A stretch of DNA of 64,000 nucleotides, from positions 18,661 to 82,660 of the forward strand of contig CAZEIM010000006.1 of NCBI GenBank assembly GCA_964512145.1, read 5' to 3'. Positions 21,106 through 33,073 of this stretch are shown piece after piece; within the stretch, counting starts at the first letter, position 1; each line of letters opens with the position of its first letter. The notes beneath the pieces were generated by a model, which was not told the origin of the DNA, made no database searches, and saw only the letters and a list, made by a program, of their open reading frames with translations. The stretch comes from CAYOHR01 sp964512145. Lineage in GTDB: Bacteria > Bacteroidota > Bacteroidia > Flavobacteriales_G > JALEGO01. The translations under genes were made by a program, and so were the position numbers.

Positions 21106-21285
21106 ATGAAAAAAGTAAAAATCACTCAGATAAAGAGCATCATTGATAGGCCAAAAGATCAAAAGGCTACCATTAAAGCTCTTGGATTTAAAAAATTAAA
21201 TCATACTATTGAGAAAGTTGCAACTCCTCAAATTTTAGGAATGATTAATAAAGTATCACATCTTCTAAAAGTAGAAGAAATTTAA
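21106..21285 (+). CDS. rpmD: 50S ribosomal protein L30
   Basis: A 59-residue protein, identified by direct translation between rpsE and rplO. It reads [11 protein letters not shown], then [20 protein letters not shown], and ends in [11 protein letters not shown]. The small size, the basic LGFKKLN pattern and the position are those of L30. It starts with ATG 4 bases after the rpsE stop and ends 8 bases before rplO. Confidence 0.97.
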   Translation: MKKVKITQIKSIIDRPKDQKATIKALGFKKLNHTIEKVATPQILGMINKVSHLLKVEEI

Positions 21286-21293
21286 AATTTACT

Positions 21294-21740
21294 ATGGATT
21301 TAAGTAATTTAAAACCTAACGAAGGTTCTACTAAAAATAGAAAAAGAATAGGTAGGGGTGCAGGTTCTGGTAGAGGAGGCACTTCTACTAGAGGTCATAA
21401 AGGACAAAAAGCAATATCTGGGTATAACCATAAAAGAGGTTTTGAGGGTGGACAGATGCCCCTTCAAAGAAGATTGCCAAAATTTGGGTTTAAAAACTTT
21501 AACAGAGTTGAGTATAAGCCTGTTAATATTGATTTATTAATTCAAATTGCTGAAAAGTTGAATGTAAATCAAATTTCCAAACAGTTTTTAGTAGAAAATG
21601 GTATTATTTCTTCAAATAGTATATATAAAATATTAGGTAGAGGAGATATAAATAAAGCTATAACCGTTGAAGGAAATGCAATTTCAAAAACAGCTAAAGA
21701 AAAATTAGAGAAAGCCGGAGGCTCTTTCAAACTAATATAA
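21294..21740 (+). CDS. rplO: 50S ribosomal protein L15
   Basis: L15 is a late organiser of the 50S subunit. The 148 residues contain the Gly/Arg-rich N-terminus KNRKRIGRGAGSGRGGTSTRGHKGQ in parts and GFEGGQMPLQRRLPKFGF, both diagnostic. The end KEKLEKAGGSFKLI is typical. secY follows after 4 bases. Confidence 0.99.
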   Translation: MDLSNLKPNEGSTKNRKRIGRGAGSGRGGTSTRGHKGQKAISGYNHKRGFEGGQMPLQRRLPKFGFKNFNRVEYKPVNIDLLIQIAEKLNVNQISKQFLVENGIISSNSIYKILGRGDINKAITVEGNAISKTAKEKLEKAGGSFKLI

Positions 21741-21744
21741 CAGA

Positions 21745-23067
21745 ATGAAAAGATTTTTAGAAACTTTACGCAACATTTGGAATATTGAAGAGTTAAGAAA
21801 TAGGATTATCTATACTTTACTTTTTCTTTTGGTTTATAGAATAGGTTCCTTTGTTGTACTTCCTGGAATTGATTCTGATGTTCTCGAAAAATCAAATGCA
21901 GGTGACGCACAGGGTTTAGCACAAATAATTAACATATTTGCAGGTGGAGCTTTTTCTAGAGCTTCTATATTTGCTTTAGGTATTATGCCTTACATTTCAG
22001 CATCTATTGTTATGCAACTTGCTGGAATAGCTATTCCAACTATTCAAAAGTTACAGCGTGAGGGAGAAAGTGGTAGAAAAAAAATTAATCAGTGGACTCG
22101 TTTTTTAACCATTGCCGTAACTGTTTTACAAGGGTCTTCCTATTTAGCTAGTCCATTTGTTCCTTCTGAGGCAATTATTAATCCAGGCTTTTTTACATTT
22201 ACATTACCAGCTTTAATTATATTAATAACCGGTACTTTATTTGTAATGTGGTTAGGAGAAAGAATAACTGAAAAGGGTATTGGAAATGGAACTTCCCTTA
22301 TTATAATGATTGGAATTATAGCAACTTTTCCTACCGCTTTAGTTTTTGAATTTGAGGCACGATTAAGTAGTGGGGGAATGGTTTTATTTTTAATTGAACT
22401 TGTGTTTTTATTGCTTGTTATTATTGCTAGCATACTTTTAGTTCAAGGCACGAGACGTGTACCTGTGCAGTATGCTAAAAAAATTGTTGGAAATAAACAA
22501 TATGGTGGAAACAGAAGCTATATACCATTAAAAGTTAATGCTTCTGGAGTAATGCCTATTATTTTTGCTTCAACTATTATGAGTTTACCAAGACTTTTTT
22601 CCTCTACAGATTCAGTAACTGGTTTTGTTAATACATTTTCTAATCCTTTTGGTTTTTGGTATAATTTTGTTTTAGCAATATTAATTATTGCATTCACATA
22701 TTTTTACACGGCAATTGTTTTCTCACCAACGCAATTAGCAGATGATTTAAAGAAAAACGGTGGTTTTATTCCAGGAATTAAGCCAGGTAAAAAAACTGCT
22801 GAATTTTTGGATAATGTTTTATCTCGAATTACCCTTCCTGGGTCAGTATTTCTTGCATTAGTGGCTATATTTCCAGCATTTGCATATATTTTAGGAGTAA
22901 CTCAATCATTTGCATTATTTTTTGGTGGGACATCATTATTGATTATGGTTGGAGTTATTTTAGATACACTTCAACAGATTGAAAGTCATTTATTAATGAA
23001 ACATTATGATGGATTGATGAAATCAGGTCGTATTAAAGGTAGATCAGCTTTACCTGTTATGAGTTAA
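21745..23067 (+). CDS. secY: Protein translocase subunit SecY
   Basis: SecY is the channel of the Sec translocon in the cytoplasmic membrane, and the T9SS cargo in this window would pass through it first. The 440 residues show about ten hydrophobic segments. Marks are RIGSFVVLPGID, the plug region GGAFSRASIFALGIMPYISASI, LQREGESGRKKINQWTR, GIGNGTSLIIM and the C-terminal PGKKTAEFLDNVLSRITLPGS. Position between rplO and map is standard. Confidence 0.99.
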   Translation: MKRFLETLRNIWNIEELRNRIIYTLLFLLVYRIGSFVVLPGIDSDVLEKSNAGDAQGLAQIINIFAGGAFSRASIFALGIMPYISASIVMQLAGIAIPTIQKLQREGESGRKKINQWTRFLTIAVTVLQGSSYLASPFVPSEAIINPGFFTFTLPALIILITGTLFVMWLGERITEKGIGNGTSLIIMIGIIATFPTALVFEFEARLSSGGMVLFLIELVFLLLVIIASILLVQGTRRVPVQYAKKIVGNKQYGGNRSYIPLKVNASGVMPIIFASTIMSLPRLFSSTDSVTGFVNTFSNPFGFWYNFVLAILIIAFTYFYTAIVFSPTQLADDLKKNGGFIPGIKPGKKTAEFLDNVLSRITLPGSVFLALVAIFPAFAYILGVTQSFALFFGGTSLLIMVGVILDTLQQIESHLLMKHYDGLMKSGRIKGRSALPVMS

Positions 23068-23072
23068 TAAAT

Positions 23073-23861
23073 ATGATTTGTACATCTGAAGAAGAGATTG
23101 AATTGATTAGACAAAGTTCTTTGCTTGTTGGTAAAACGTTAGCTGAAGTTGCGAAACACATTGCGCCTGGTGTAACTACCTTGCATTTGGACAAAATTGC
23201 TGAAACTTTTATATTGGATCACGCAGCTAAACCTGGTTTTAAAGGATATAACGGTTATCCATTTACATTATGCACTTCTGTAAATGACGCAGTTGTTCAT
23301 GGGATGCCTAATGTAAAATTTTTAAAAGACGGGGATATTGTTTCGGTTGATTGTGGTGTGTATCTTAATGGCTATTACGGAGACTCTGCGTATACTTTTG
23401 CAGTTGGAGATGTACAACCTGATGTTTTAGATCTAATTGAAATAACTAAAGAATCATTATACCAGGGTATTTTAATGGCTGTTACAGGAAACAGAACTGG
23501 AGATATAGGGTATGCCGTCCAATCGTATGTTGAAAATCATGGGTATTCTGTTGTTAGAGAATTAGTTGGTCATGGAATAGGCAAAGAGTTGCATGAATAT
23601 CCTGAGGTACCTAATTATGGAAAAAAAGGAACTGGAGCTGTTTTAAAAGAAAATATGGTAATAGCTATTGAACCTATGATAAATAAGGGAACTAGAAATG
23701 TTAGACAAATGTCTGATGGTTGGACCATTATTACTAAAGACGGGAAACCTTCTGCGCATTTTGAGCATACAGTATTAGTTAGAAATAATAAAGCTGAAGT
23801 TTTATCAACTTTTGAATATATAGAAAAAGAATTATATAAAAATATAAATGTAGTAAATTAA
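23073..23861 (+). CDS. map: Methionine aminopeptidase, type I
   Basis: Removes the N-terminal Met from nascent proteins. The 262-residue pita-bread fold shows the metal ligands in context: [11 protein letters not shown] and [10 protein letters not shown] (two Asp), [12 protein letters not shown] (His), IEPMI (Glu) and HFEHTVLV (Glu). The stop codon overlaps the first base of infA, suggesting coupling. Confidence 0.98.
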   Translation: MICTSEEEIELIRQSSLLVGKTLAEVAKHIAPGVTTLHLDKIAETFILDHAAKPGFKGYNGYPFTLCTSVNDAVVHGMPNVKFLKDGDIVSVDCGVYLNGYYGDSAYTFAVGDVQPDVLDLIEITKESLYQGILMAVTGNRTGDIGYAVQSYVENHGYSVVRELVGHGIGKELHEYPEVPNYGKKGTGAVLKENMVIAIEPMINKGTRNVRQMSDGWTIITKDGKPSAHFEHTVLVRNNKAEVLSTFEYIEKELYKNINVVN

Positions 23862-24079
23862 TGGCAAAACAGGCCTCAATAGAGCAAGATGGAACTATCA
23901 TAGAAGCATTATCTAATGCTATGTTTAGAGTAGAGTTAGAAAATGAGCATGTTATTACTGCACATATATCTGGAAAAATGAGAATGAATTATATTAAAAT
24001 ATTACCGGGAGATAAAGTAAGAGTTGAACTATCTCCATATGATTTAACAAAAGGAAGAATAAAATTTAGATATAAATAA
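23861..24079 (+). CDS. infA: Translation initiation factor IF-1
   Basis: IF-1 blocks the A site during initiation. The 72-residue OB-fold protein reads [29 protein letters not shown] and ends in [16 protein letters not shown], which is unmistakable. It starts on the last base of the map stop codon. Confidence 0.99.
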   Translation: MAKQASIEQDGTIIEALSNAMFRVELENEHVITAHISGKMRMNYIKILPGDKVRVELSPYDLTKGRIKFRYK

Positions 24080-24086
24080 TTAGGCT

Positions 24087-24203
24087 ATGAAAGTACGTGC
24101 ATCAGTTAAAAAACGATCTGAAGATTGTAAAATTGTAAAACGAAAAGGACGTGTTTACGTTATAAATAAGAAAACCCCAAAGTTTAAACAAAGACAAGGA
24201 TAA
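24087..24203 (+). CDS. rpmJ: 50S ribosomal protein L36, zinc-free form
   Basis: A 38-residue gene found by direct translation between infA and rpsM. It begins [11 protein letters not shown] and ends [10 protein letters not shown]. In the zinc form three Cys and one His bind metal; here only one Cys remains (SEDCKIV), with Asn and Lys/Phe at the other positions, so this is the metal-free form usual in the phylum. Confidence 0.97.
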   Translation: MKVRASVKKRSEDCKIVKRKGRVYVINKKTPKFKQRQG

Positions 24204-24217
24204 ATTAATATTTAATT

Positions 24218-24595
24218 ATGGCAAGAATTTCTGGTATAGATTTACCTAAAAACAAGCGTGGAGAAATCGCTTTAACCTACATTTATGGAATTGGAAGGTC
24301 AACAGCGAAAAAAATACTAACAAAAGCTCAAATCTCTTTGGATAAAAAAGTGTCTGATTGGGATGATGATGATTTATCGAAAATAAGAGGTGCAATTACT
24401 GAAGAATATAAAGTTGAAGGGGCTTTAAGAGGGGAGGTACAATTAAATATTAAAAGATTAATGGATATTGGCTGTTATAGAGGGGTGAGACATAGAGTTG
24501 GTTTACCATTAAGAGGTCAAAGAACCAAAAATAATTGCAGAACTAGAAAAGGAAAAAGAAAAACAGTAGCTAATAAGAAAAAAGCAACTAAATAA
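24218..24595 (+). CDS. rpsM: 30S ribosomal protein S13
   Basis: S13 contacts P-site tRNA and the 50S subunit. The 125 residues include [25 protein letters not shown], the helix-two-turn-helix region, and [28 protein letters not shown] in parts. It opens the alpha part of the cluster. Confidence 0.99.
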   Translation: MARISGIDLPKNKRGEIALTYIYGIGRSTAKKILTKAQISLDKKVSDWDDDDLSKIRGAITEEYKVEGALRGEVQLNIKRLMDIGCYRGVRHRVGLPLRGQRTKNNCRTRKGKRKTVANKKKATK

Positions 24596-24607
24596 TAAAC
24601 AGTAATT

Positions 24608-24991
24608 ATGGCAAAGTCTACAAGTAAAGTTCGTAAAGTTAAAGTTGATGCTGTTGGTCAGGCACATATTAATGCAACATTTAATAATATTATAGTTTCT
24701 CTTACTAATAATAATGGAGAGGTTATATCTTGGTCATCAGCTGGTAAACAAGGGTTTAGAGGTTCTAAAAAAAATACTCCTTATGCAGCACAAATGTCAG
24801 CTGCTGATTGTGCAAAAGTTGCTTTTGATGCAGGACTAAGAAAAGTTAAGGTATTTGTTAAAGGTCCTGGTGCAGGTAGAGAATCTGCTATCAGAACTAT
24901 TAATAACTCAGGAATAGAGGTGTTGGAAATATTAGATATTACCCCGCTTCCCCACAATGGTTGTAGACCCCCTAAAAAAAGAAGAGTATAA
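24608..24991 (+). CDS. rpsK: 30S ribosomal protein S11
   Basis: S11 lies in the platform near the mRNA exit. The 127 residues contain [49 protein letters not shown] and the invariant end [15 protein letters not shown]. Length is normal. Confidence 0.99.
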   Translation: MAKSTSKVRKVKVDAVGQAHINATFNNIIVSLTNNNGEVISWSSAGKQGFRGSKKNTPYAAQMSAADCAKVAFDAGLRKVKVFVKGPGAGRESAIRTINNSGIEVLEILDITPLPHNGCRPPKKRRV

Positions 24992-25009
24992 TTATTAAAT
25001 TTTTAAAAA

Positions 25010-25618
25010 ATGGCAAGATACATTGGCCCAAAGTCTAAGATAGCTAGAAAATTTAAAGAGCCTATTTTTGGCCCAGATAAAGCTTTGGAAAAGAAAAACT
25101 ACCCTCCGGGTCAGCATGGATTAAATAAAAGAAGAGCAAAACAGTCTGAATATGCTGTACAGCTCCAAGAAAAACAAAAAGCTAAATATACATATGGCAT
25201 GCTTGAAAGACAATTTAGAAGATTTTTTCAAATTGCATCAAGAAAGAAAGGAGCTACTGGTCATAATTTGTTGAAACTTTGTGAAAGCAGATTGGATAAT
25301 GTAGTATACAGAATGAGTATTGCAAATTCAAGAGCTGCTGCTAGACAGTTCGTAATCCACAAACACATATTGGTTAATCAAGAGGTTGTAAATGTTCCTT
25401 CATATTTATTAAAGCCAGGTGATGTTGTTTCTGTTCGTGAAAAATCTAAACATATGGAAGCAATCAAAAATTCATTGGGATCTTCTAAAAAGAATAATTT
25501 TCCTTGGATTGAGTTCGATAAAAATGAAATGAAAGGTACATTTATTAATGTTCCTGAAAGAGAACAAATTCCAGAAAATATTAAGGAACAGTTAATAGTA
25601 GAGTTATATTCTAAATAG
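25010..25618 (+). CDS. rpsD: 30S ribosomal protein S4
   Basis: S4 starts 16S rRNA assembly. The 202 residues show [14 protein letters not shown], the YPPGQHG loop and the S4 RNA-binding domain ([30 protein letters not shown] in parts). No zinc-binding Cys cluster is present at the N-terminus. Length is normal. Confidence 0.99.
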   Translation: MARYIGPKSKIARKFKEPIFGPDKALEKKNYPPGQHGLNKRRAKQSEYAVQLQEKQKAKYTYGMLERQFRRFFQIASRKKGATGHNLLKLCESRLDNVVYRMSIANSRAAARQFVIHKHILVNQEVVNVPSYLLKPGDVVSVREKSKHMEAIKNSLGSSKKNNFPWIEFDKNEMKGTFINVPEREQIPENIKEQLIVELYSK

Positions 25619-25640
25619 TATTTAAATTAAAAGAAACATT

Positions 25641-26633
25641 ATGGCAATTTTAGATTTTCAACAACCCGATAAAGTAATTATGCTTGAAGCGGATGATTTT
25701 AATGGTAAATTTGAGTTTAGACCACTAGAACCAGGTTATGGTCAAACTATTGGTAATGCTTTACGAAGAATTTTATTAAATTCATTAGAAGGGTATGCAA
25801 TCACAAATATGAAAATTGAAGGGGTGGATCATGAGTTTAGTACAATTAGTGGTGTTGTTGAGGACGTAACTGATATTATTCTTAACTTAAAGCAAGTTAG
25901 GTTTAAAAAACAAATCGAGGATGTAAATAATGAGAAAGTTTCTATTTTAATCAAAGGTCAAAATACTTTTACTGCTGGTGATATTAATAAATTTGCTACA
26001 TCTTTTCAAGTATTAAATCCAGATTTAATTATATGTACTTTAGACCCTAAAGTACAATTAAAAGTGGATATTTCAATTGAGAAAGGTAGAGGTTATGTGC
26101 CTTCTGATGAGCATAGAAGTAATAATAATGTTGTAGGAGTTATTCCAATTGATTCTATTTATACTCCTATCCGAAATGTTCGTTATTATGTTGAAAATTT
26201 TCGTGTCGAGCAAAAAACAGATTACGAAAAACTAATCATTGAGTTAAAAACAGACGGATCTATTCATCCAAAAGATGCTTTAAAAGAAGCAGCTAAAATA
26301 CTAATTCATCATTTTATGTTATTTTCCGATGAGAGAATTACTTTGGATTTACCTTCAAAATCTAGTGAAGATGAGTTTGATGAAGCTTCTTTACATATGA
26401 GACAATTATTAAAGTCAAAATTAGTTGAAATGGATTTATCAGTAAGAGCTTTAAATTGCCTAAAATCTGCAGATGTTGAAACCCTAGGTGAGTTAGTTTC
26501 TTTTCAAAAAAGTGATTTACTAAAGTTTAGAAATTTTGGTAAAAAATCCTTAACTGAATTAGAAGAGCTAGTTGAAACTAAAGGATTACACTTTGGAATG
26601 AATGTTTCTAAATATAAGTTAGATAAGGATTAA
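25641..26633 (+). CDS. rpoA: DNA-directed RNA polymerase subunit alpha
   Basis: Alpha dimerises to start RNA polymerase assembly and its C-terminal domain touches upstream DNA and activators. The 330 residues hold the N-terminal domain ([26 protein letters not shown] in parts), the Asp-rich [14 protein letters not shown], and the C-terminal domain ([33 protein letters not shown]). rplQ follows after 17 bases. Confidence 0.99.
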   Translation: MAILDFQQPDKVIMLEADDFNGKFEFRPLEPGYGQTIGNALRRILLNSLEGYAITNMKIEGVDHEFSTISGVVEDVTDIILNLKQVRFKKQIEDVNNEKVSILIKGQNTFTAGDINKFATSFQVLNPDLIICTLDPKVQLKVDISIEKGRGYVPSDEHRSNNNVVGVIPIDSIYTPIRNVRYYVENFRVEQKTDYEKLIIELKTDGSIHPKDALKEAAKILIHHFMLFSDERITLDLPSKSSEDEFDEASLHMRQLLKSKLVEMDLSVRALNCLKSADVETLGELVSFQKSDLLKFRNFGKKSLTELEELVETKGLHFGMNVSKYKLDKD

Positions 26634-26650
26634 TAATTAAATTTTAAGTA

Positions 26651-27190
26651 ATGAGACACGGAGATACAGTAAATGCTTTAGGAAGAAAAAGTGCACATAG
26701 AAAAGCACTACTTTCAAATCTTGCAATTTCTCTTATTAAACATAAGAGAATTAATACAACTTTAGCTAAAGCTAAGGAATTAAGAAAATATATAGAACCT
26801 CTATTAACAAAATCTAAATCTGATACTACGCATTCTAGAAGAATCGTATTTAGTTATTTAGAAAATAAAGAAGCTATTAATGAATTATTCAGAGATGTTG
26901 CGCCAAAAATCTCAAATAGACCTGGTGGGTATACTAGAATTATCAAAACTGGTTTTAGAAAAGGGGATGGAGCAGAAATGTGTTTAATTGAATTGGTTGA
27001 TTTTAATTCAATTTATAACATTAAAGGCTCTGACACTACTTCTAAATCTAAAAGAACTAGAAGAGGTTCTAAAAAAGTTACAGCAACAACTAGCACTAAA
27101 GAAACCAAATCAGCAGTTGCTAAAAAAGAATCTGTTGCAGAAAATGACGAATCTAAAAATGATAATTCAATTAGTGAATCAGCTGAGTAA
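26651..27190 (+). CDS. rplQ: 50S ribosomal protein L17 with long C-terminal tail
   Basis: L17 sits near the tunnel exit. The first 120 residues are a normal L17 ([25 protein letters not shown] in parts, [20 protein letters not shown]). After that comes a tail of about 55 residues, first basic ([11 protein letters not shown]), then Ser/Thr/Lys and acidic, ending SISESAE. The total of 179 is well above the roughly 120-130 of most bacteria. It closes the cluster and a strong terminator follows. Confidence 0.98.
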   Translation: MRHGDTVNALGRKSAHRKALLSNLAISLIKHKRINTTLAKAKELRKYIEPLLTKSKSDTTHSRRIVFSYLENKEAINELFRDVAPKISNRPGGYTRIIKTGFRKGDGAEMCLIELVDFNSIYNIKGSDTTSKSKRTRRGSKKVTATTSTKETKSAVAKKESVAENDESKNDNSISESAE

Positions 27191-27207
27191 AATCATACTT
27201 TAAACTT

Positions 27208-27245
27208 AAAAAGGGATAAAGCTAATGCTTTATCCCTTTTTTTTA
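27208..27245 (+). terminator. Rho-independent terminator of the ribosomal cluster
   Basis: A near-perfect hairpin: AAAAAGGGATAAAGC (27208-27222), loop TAAT, and the complement GCTTTATCCCTTTTT running into a T tract that ends about 27245. It lies 17 bases after the rplQ stop. Confidence 0.93.
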
Positions 27246-27317
27246 TTAAATAAATAGTATTTTAGTCGCCATATCTTATAATACGACATTTAATGTATAG
27301 TATAAGAAATTATTAAG

Positions 27318-29756
<2,439 letters not shown>

Positions 29757-29766
29757 TTTATATTAA

Positions 29767-30396
29767 TTAGGAAATTTTAATTATACTCCTTTTAGTATGT
29801 CTGTGGTTATCTATATTTAAAACCACAGGATTTTTTTCGATTGAAAGCGAAAAACGAACAATATTAAAGTACTTACTAAATGGAACTATAATGATTAGTG
29901 ATTTACTTTTTTCTAAAGAGAGTTCAATGAAAGAGTAAATATTAAATTGATCAATATTTCTAGAAGTATTTCTGTTTTCGTCTCTGTATTGACTATATCC
30001 ATTTAAAAAAGGCGGATTAGAAATTATTAAATCATAGTATTTTTCTTCTGTATGACTTAGGTAGTCAATATAATTACTGTGATAACACTGCAATATATCT
30101 TTATAATCGCTTGTTTCAAAATTTAGTTTAGTACAAAAGTATGCATCTTCATGTATATCAATAGCATCTATAAATAATGGATTATGTTTAGCTAATATTA
30201 ACGAAATTATTCCTGTTCCAGAACCTACCTCTAATATTTTTTTATTTTCAATGAATTGAGCAGGAATAGAGTTAGCTAACAATAAACTGTCAGTAGTTAC
30301 TTTTGTTACATTTTCACAATGAGTAACTTTTATACCTTTATATAAAAAAACATCTTCCAATATATTATAATTCAAGTAAACCCTCAGGAATATCAA
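29767..30396 (-). CDS. TrmN6/YfiC-like tRNA1(Val) adenine-N6 methyltransferase
   Basis: A roughly 200-residue SAM-dependent N6-adenine methyltransferase. It has the SAM loop ILEVGSGTGIISLILA and the amino-methyltransferase motif NPPF in the context DLIISNPPFLNGYSQYRDENR. The N-terminal VFLYKGIKV and TKVTTDSLLLA match the YfiC/TrmN6 group, which modifies A37 of tRNA-Val. No ATG is available. The frame begins at a TTG (30394-30396) 32 bases inside rimM, and a second TTG at 30373-30375 overlaps rimM by only 11 bases; I cannot decide between them. Expression is probably coupled to rimM. Confidence 0.8.
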   Translation of the reverse strand: MIFLRVYLNYNILEDVFLYKGIKVTHCENVTKVTTDSLLLANSIPAQFIENKKILEVGSGTGIISLILAKHNPLFIDAIDIHEDAYFCTKLNFETSDYKDILQCYHSNYIDYLSHTEEKYYDLIISNPPFLNGYSQYRDENRNTSRNIDQFNIYSFIELSLEKSKSLIIIVPFSKYFNIVRFSLSIEKNPVVLNIDNHRHTKRSIIKIS

Positions 30397-30883
30397 CGAC
30401 TAATTTTTTTAATTCAATACTAACCGAAATAATTAAATTTTTAGGCAGTGGGATAAAAACCTTTTTGTTTTTATATTCTACAATAGCCGTAGGATATGCT
30501 TGAGTACTCATAATTTCAATTATTTTACCTACTTCTACGTTGTTGTGGTCGTATAAGGTTACACCAATTAATTCATGAATGTAATATTCGCTCTTTTTTT
30601 TTGCTTTTATTTCTTTTGATGGAATATAAAATGGTTTTGAAACAAATTGCCGAGCATTTGTTTCATTATTCACGCCTTCAATGTAAAAAATAAATTGATT
30701 ACCTTTTTTGTGTTCAATTTTTTCTAAAAAAAAAGGAACTAAATTGTCATTTAGTTCCAAAAATATTTTTTTTATTTTTTTATAATCTAAGGGATTATCA
30801 CTATCGATTGAGGCATTTAAGGCCCCCTTAAATCCATGTGGCTTATGAATTATTCCAAGGAAAAATAAATCATCCTTGTTCAT
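30365..30883 (-). CDS. rimM: Ribosome maturation factor RimM
   Basis: RimM binds S19 and helps mature the 30S head. The 172-residue protein has the N-terminal beta barrel (LGIIHKPHGFKGAL, the GxIxKpHGlkG mark) and the PRC-barrel domain (ELIGVTLYDHNNVEVGKI, then IPLPKNLIISV). It lies 15 bases after rpsP, the usual rpsP-rimM pair. Confidence 0.96.
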   Translation of the reverse strand: MNKDDLFFLGIIHKPHGFKGALNASIDSDNPLDYKKIKKIFLELNDNLVPFFLEKIEHKKGNQFIFYIEGVNNETNARQFVSKPFYIPSKEIKAKKKSEYYIHELIGVTLYDHNNVEVGKIIEIMSTQAYPTAIVEYKNKKVFIPLPKNLIISVSIELKKLVVDIPEGLLEL

Positions 30884-30898
30884 ACGGCAGTAATATAA

Positions 30899-31441
30899 TT
30901 ATTCTGCAGATTCAGTAGAAGCTTCGCTTGAAACAGTGTTTTCTACCTCATTTACGGTTGTGTTTGAATCTTCTTGAGGCGCAGGAGTATGTTTACTTGC
31001 TTTAATTTGCTCCTTAGCTGAACTAGATTTTTTTTCTGCCGCTAATGCTTCTTTAAGTTTTTCTTCTTTAGTTTTAGAAAGGTTTGATTTTTTTGCTTCT
31101 ATTTTACCACTCTTTTCTTCCACCCATTTTTCAAATTTTGCGTTTGCCTGTTCTACAGTTAAAGCACCTTTAGTAACACCTTTTAATAAATGGTTTTTAT
31201 ATAATACGCCCTTGTACGATAAAATCGCTCGACATGTATCAGTTGGTTGAGCTCCCCTTTGAAGCCATTGAACAGAGTCTTCTAAGTTAATGTCAATAGT
31301 TGCAGGATTTGTATTAGGATTATAACTTCCTAATTTTTGAATGTATTTTCCATCCCTTTTGGTTCTTGAATCCGCAACAACAATGTAATAAAAAGCACGT
31401 CCTTTTTTTCCGTGTCTTTGTAATCTGATTTTAGTAGCCAT
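30899..31441 (-). CDS. rpsP: 30S ribosomal protein S16 with long C-terminal tail
   Basis: S16 stabilises the 5' domain of 16S rRNA. The first 80 residues are canonical ([24 protein letters not shown] in parts, [18 protein letters not shown]). About 100 more residues follow: a helical Lys/Glu segment, then an acidic Ser/Thr/Glu tail ending in [10 protein letters not shown]. Bacteroidota S16 often has such an extension. The gene leads the rpsP-rimM-methyltransferase cluster. Confidence 0.97.
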   Translation of the reverse strand: MATKIRLQRHGKKGRAFYYIVVADSRTKRDGKYIQKLGSYNPNTNPATIDINLEDSVQWLQRGAQPTDTCRAILSYKGVLYKNHLLKGVTKGALTVEQANAKFEKWVEEKSGKIEAKKSNLSKTKEEKLKEALAAEKKSSSAKEQIKASKHTPAPQEDSNTTVNEVENTVSSEASTESAE

Positions 31442-31489
31442 ATATTATTTATTATGATACCACACGTAGTATCTTCGTTAAACTTTTTG

Positions 31490-31521
31490 CAAATATCTAC
31501 AATTAATTTTAATTAAACAAG
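31490..31521 (-). promoter_or_regulatory. Possible promoter of rpsP-rimM
   Basis: On the minus strand CTTG (31518-31521) precedes, by 20 bases, GATATTTG (31490-31497), one mismatch from TAnnTTTG. A start near 31483 would leave a leader of about 40 bases before rpsP. Confidence 0.4.
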
Positions 31522-31613
31522 TTGTTAAACTTACATTTTTCATTCAGGGTTTTATCTAAGTACTCTTATAACTATTGTATGTTTTATGAATTTTTAGAGT
31601 GTTTAAATATTCA

Positions 31614-31645
31614 TTTGTAACCAATTTAATTTATAGCTATCATTG
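31614..31645 (+). promoter_or_regulatory. Possible promoter of rlmD-siaB-siaC
   Basis: TTTG (31614-31617) and, after 20 bases, TATCATTG (31638-31645), one mismatch from TAnnTTTG. The predicted start near 31651 is only about 10 bases before the rlmD ATG. Confidence 0.45.
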
Positions 31646-31660
31646 TGCACATTTATTGCC

Positions 31661-33055
31661 ATGGAAAAATCAAGTATTTTAGAGAAGATAAAAATAGAAG
31701 ATTACGCATCTGATGGAAAAGCATTAACAAGAGTAGATAATAAAATACATTTTGTTAAGGGTGTAGTTCCTGGTGATGTAGTTGATTTACAAATTATTAA
31801 ATCGAAAAAAAAATACACTGACGCTAAAGCTATACATTTCCATGCACTTTCAGAATATCGTATAAATCCAATATGTAGGCATTTTGGCACATGTGGGGGG
31901 TGTTCATGGCAAAATTTAAACTATCATATGCAGTTGTTTTATAAACAAAAAGAAGTAGATTCTACTTTTCAAAAATTAAAATTACCGTATACTTTTACTA
32001 TTTTTCCGATAATTAGTTCAGAAGATGTTTTTTATTACAGAAATAAGTTAGAATTTACGTTTAGTAATAAAAGTTGGGTTGAAAATCCTAATAACCCAAA
32101 TGAAATTAGCGGAAATGCATTAGGGTTTCATGTGCCGGGAAGGTTTGATAAGGTACTGCCTATAGAACAATGCCATTTGCAGTTAAACGAAAACAATTCA
32201 ATAAGAAATTTTATAAAAGAATATGCTCAAAAAAATCATTTAGATTTTTTTGACATAAGAAATCAACAGGGTTTTTTGCGCAATTTAATTATTAGAAATA
32301 CCAGCTTATATGAATGGATGGTAATTTTAGTTTTTGCTGAAAACAACATAAAACTTATTAAAAGTATATTGGAGGCAACACAAAAAGAGTTTCCATTTAT
32401 TACTTCACTATTGTATATTGTAAACACTAAAAAAAACGACACAATTTTTGATCAAGAAGTTATTTTATTTTCAGGTAAAGAGTATATTACAGAAAGATTA
32501 GAACATGTAACATTCAAAATTAGCCCCAAATCATTTTTTCAAATTAATCATAAACAGACTATTTTATTGTATAAAAAAATAATAGAATGGGCAAATTTTT
32601 CAAATACGGATATTGTATACGATTTATACTGTGGTACGGGTTCTATATCATTATTTATAGCACATAAAGTGAAAAAAGTAGTTGGGGTAGAATATATTGC
32701 TGATGCTATTTTAGACGCAAAGCAAAATGCACTGGATAATCATATACATAATGCAGAATTTATTTGTGGAGATATAGCTCATACCTTGGATAATGAATTT
32801 TTTAATACGCACGGTATACCTGATGTAATTATATTAGATCCCCCTCGCTCAGGGCTACATCCAAAGGTAATAGAAGCAATATTAAATTGTGGAGTAAAAA
32901 AAATTGTGTATGTTAGTTGTAATGTTCAAACTCAAGTAAGAGATTTAGAAATGTTACAAACTAAATATAAACTAATACATTATCAACCTTTTGATATGTT
33001 TCCTCATACAAAACATATCGAAAATATTATATTATTGCATAACATTTTAAATTAA
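31661..33055 (+). CDS. rlmD: 23S rRNA (uracil-C5)-methyltransferase RlmD/RumA family
   Basis: A 464-residue TrmA/RlmD-type enzyme that methylates C5 of a uracil in 23S rRNA (U1939 in E. coli). It has an N-terminal TRAM domain, an iron-sulphur Cys cluster ICRHFGTCGGC (Cys72, 78, 81) with a later Cys in EQCHL, the SAM motif YDLYCGTGSISLFIA, LDPPRSG, and the catalytic Cys in VSCN (about 420). I chose ATG 31661 over the upstream in-frame TTG at 31643 because the family start MEKSSI...KIEDYASDGKALTR begins there. RlmC or a dual-specific enzyme cannot be excluded. Confidence 0.92.
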   Translation: MEKSSILEKIKIEDYASDGKALTRVDNKIHFVKGVVPGDVVDLQIIKSKKKYTDAKAIHFHALSEYRINPICRHFGTCGGCSWQNLNYHMQLFYKQKEVDSTFQKLKLPYTFTIFPIISSEDVFYYRNKLEFTFSNKSWVENPNNPNEISGNALGFHVPGRFDKVLPIEQCHLQLNENNSIRNFIKEYAQKNHLDFFDIRNQQGFLRNLIIRNTSLYEWMVILVFAENNIKLIKSILEATQKEFPFITSLLYIVNTKKNDTIFDQEVILFSGKEYITERLEHVTFKISPKSFFQINHKQTILLYKKIIEWANFSNTDIVYDLYCGTGSISLFIAHKVKKVVGVEYIADAILDAKQNALDNHIHNAEFICGDIAHTLDNEFFNTHGIPDVIILDPPRSGLHPKVIEAILNCGVKKIVYVSCNVQTQVRDLEMLQTKYKLIHYQPFDMFPHTKHIENIILLHNILN

Positions 33056-33073
33056 TACTCGTAAGAGGCAAAA

